Origin: Bacteroidales bacterium UBA5382
GTDB lineage: Bacteria; Bacteroidota; Bacteroidia; Bacteroidales; Dysgonomonadaceae
DNA: 64,000 nucleotides
Direction: 5' to 3'
Assembly (NCBI GenBank): GCA_002409745.1
Contig: DHOU01000001.1
Coordinates: forward strand, 1 to 64,000
Shown one piece after another: positions 62,452-64,000 of this stretch. The notes beneath the pieces were generated by a model that ran no database searches, had not been told where the DNA came from, and saw nothing but the letters and a program-made list of their open reading frames with translations. The position numbers and the translations under genes were made by a program. Numbering within the stretch: the first letter of the stretch is position 1; every line of letters starts with the position of its first letter.

Positions 62452-62647
62452 AATCACGAATATCTTTTTCTATAAATGTGTAAACCAATATGTCAAAGAT
62501 CGTTTCCCCGGCAAAGCCGGAAGTTATTTCAAGACTTGCGAGCAATGCCTTGTCTATTTTGTATCATCAGTGGCGTCCCACTATTGTTGTCCGGATCATC
62601 CGTATTAGGATGTTCGCTTTTCAGAGGCTTATAAGCGGATTCCTGCT

Positions 62648-63547
62648 TTAAAACACCCGCCGTATGGCGGTTCTTACATTCTGTTTTATCGTTATATTTT
62701 TATAGAGGATATTCCCGTCGGATTGGCGCATATAGGGATATTTCAGTTGCCGTGTTTCGATAAAACCGCGCAGGACAATATGGTAATTTCCTCCCACGCC
62801 GGCATGGAGCGCTGAGGAAAGCAGCACCCCGCCGGATTCGTCCAATACATCGAACGGCAGCCTGTTGCGGTTGTTGACCAGCCCCGCGGTATCCACGGCG
62901 GAGTAACCGGTATATCCGGGAAAAGAAGCGGAAACGTCGGGCGCGGCGGTTGCATAGCCGCCATCCCGCTTTTTAAAGCGCAACGTAATCTTTCCGGCAT
63001 CCGGACTGAGATGCACGAAGCGGAAATTGACCTTTTCCCGGTTTTCCGATTCCAGTCGCTCGTCCGCCGTCACGACGGTATAGTCCGTGATGTTGTCGTC
63101 GCGCAGGCTGTCGGCCAGGTAAAAGAGCGTATTGCTTTGCGGCGGTAGTTCCCTGTCCGCCGTTTTTGAAATGAAGGGCAAGGGGTCGCAATAGAAAATG
63201 AAACGGTTTTTTCCCGCAGCAAGGCGGAGGTAATAAGCCACCTTTTCCTCCATGTGCGGGACGCTTCCCGCGCCGGAAGGGGCTTGTCCGCTTCCTTCTC
63301 CCGATTTGGAATAAATAAACGTTGGAAACATGGAGGCGCTGTCCTTGTCCTGCGTATTGATCAGTATAGGAAAACGCAACTCGTATGCGCCGGCGCCGGC
63401 ATCGGCGGCTTGTGCGGCGAGCATTTCGGTAGCGTCGTAAAAATTCACATTGGCCGCCTGCGGACTGATAATGTCCGCTTCCGGCTCGCAGGCCGCCAGG
63501 AGCAATAACAGGAACAAGCCTGCCGGAAATAGATCATTCGTTTTCAT
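62648..63547 (-). CDS. DUF4397 lipoprotein
   Basis: 299 aa. Lipoprotein signal (lipobox LAAC, Cys20). The first half contains YYLRLAAGKNRFIFY and the second half the DUF4397 opening KVNFRFVHLSPDAGKITLRFK, followed by SFPGYTGYSAVDT. Members are Bacteroidales surface lipoproteins with Ig-like folds, often encoded near SusC/SusD pairs; here only its upstream neighbour (63556-64000) is visible. The gap to that gene is 8 bases, so they are cotranscribed. 62452-62647 downstream holds a decayed copy of GTGTAAACCA (62477-62486) and nothing else I can name. Confidence 0.8.
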   Translation of the reverse strand: MKTNDLFPAGLFLLLLLAACEPEADIISPQAANVNFYDATEMLAAQAADAGAGAYELRFPILINTQDKDSASMFPTFIYSKSGEGSGQAPSGAGSVPHMEEKVAYYLRLAAGKNRFIFYCDPLPFISKTADRELPPQSNTLFYLADSLRDDNITDYTVVTADERLESENREKVNFRFVHLSPDAGKITLRFKKRDGGYATAAPDVSASFPGYTGYSAVDTAGLVNNRNRLPFDVLDESGGVLLSSALHAGVGGNYHIVLRGFIETRQLKYPYMRQSDGNILYKNITIKQNVRTAIRRVF

Positions 63548-63555
63548 ATTTAAAA

Positions 63556-64000
63556 TCAGTTTGATGAGGATTCTGCAATTTGCGTTTTCACAAACTGCTT
63601 TCCGGGTTTGTAATACAGATAGATATTCCCTTCTTCGTCGTAATTCAGGGCATGGAAATCATACCGTTCATTAGAGGACTCGTATCCTGACGTATCCACC
63701 GAAGGAGCATACCGTATCAAACGTTCGGCATCAAAATCCAACAACGTATTCAGCGAGATGAAAATCTTCTTTCCCGGTAGAGTAAGCAGGCTTATACTGT
63801 TGCCGCTGTTTGCGTCCCTCATCCAGGAAGGAAGCGTTACTTCGCCGAAGAAACCGATGGTTTTGGCGTCTTGCGTGGCGGAACGGTATTCTTCGAGCGA
63901 ATTACCTTTGAAAAGGTCGTACTGTTTAATGGTTTTGGCGTTGAAGGCGGCGGTGTAAAACAAACCTTCCTCCAGATTGATAACGGCATTTTTGGCGTCG
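63556..64000 (-). CDS. C-terminal part of a PKD-like/propeller lipoprotein, truncated by the window edge
   Basis: The frame is open to the end of the window (it continues upstream of TTG 63963 as DAKNAVINLEEG), so at least 148 residues belong to a larger protein whose start is outside. Visible: YTAAFNAKTIKQYDLFKGN, GFFGEVTLPSW, KIFISLNTLLDFDAERLIRYA, DEEGNIYLYYKPGKQF. Propeller-blade-like; likely the PKD-like-family lipoprotein that often precedes DUF4397 genes, but this is uncertain. Confidence 0.6.
   Translation of the reverse strand, partial: DAKNAVINLEEGLFYTAAFNAKTIKQYDLFKGNSLEEYRSATQDAKTIGFFGEVTLPSWMRDANSGNSISLLTLPGKKIFISLNTLLDFDAERLIRYAPSVDTSGYESSNERYDFHALNYDEEGNIYLYYKPGKQFVKTQIAESSSN

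Noticed and set aside
62452..62647. Possible transposase remnant
   Set aside because: No reading frame or terminal inverted repeat could be supported.

Overview
The window is a chromosomal stretch from a member of the order Bacteroidales (phylum Bacteroidota), most like the Tannerella/Parabacteroides/Porphyromonas group. The support is: promoters of the Bacteroides type (TTTG near -33, TAnnTTTG near -7); trp genes in the order trpBEGDCFA; a P. gingivalis-like S9 peptidase; an ECF sigma/FecR/TonB receptor/DUF4249 uptake set; a BspA-type leucine-rich-repeat protein; NigD-like, DUF4251, DUF4294 and DUF6261 proteins. No insertion sequence, phage, integrase or CRISPR array was seen.

Layout. 1-21: 5' end of a tRNA (probably Asp). 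0.2-3 kb: S9 peptidase and a LolD-like ATPase (minus). 3.1-5.6 kb: a secreted Cys/Lys-rich peptide, pdxH, a 42-bp repeat array and a DUF6261-type gene (plus). 6.2-11.7 kb: a four-gene surface-export locus (secreted subunit, PapD-like chaperone, a tip-like gene interrupted by an in-frame TGA, a 939-aa usher-like barrel). 11.8-22.8 kb: a minus-strand efflux operon (TolC, HlyD, FtsX, FtsX, ATPase, and a frameshifted FtsX), headed by a good sigma-54 promoter and divergent from its likely NtrC-type regulator and kinase (23.1-25.8 kb). 25.9-27 kb: a class II Fic protein. 27-32.4 kb: sigma/FecR/TonB/DUF4249. 32.5-50.7 kb: mostly housekeeping genes (purD, alkaline phosphatase, surE, lpxB, YitT, leuS, acyl-CoA ligase, SulP, YgiQ) with small Bacteroidales lipoproteins. 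50.8-57.7 kb: a complete trp operon with a Trp-Trp leader peptide and an attenuator. 58-64 kb: lipoproteins, the BspA-like protein, a YoeB toxin-antitoxin pair and a DUF4397 lipoprotein locus that runs off the end.

The most unusual content is intergenic. About a dozen tracts are built from degenerate 7-bp (sometimes 8-bp) words. They sit 5' of genes, mostly inside operons, almost always in the same orientation relative to transcription, and in several cases they supply the upstream gene's stop codon. Separately there are three strictly phased degenerate arrays: 21 bp directly upstream of the trp promoter, 42 bp upstream of the DUF6261-type gene, and 41 bp with palindromic cores between lpxB and the YitT gene. 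Together with the usher-like locus these are the best candidates for undescribed biology here.
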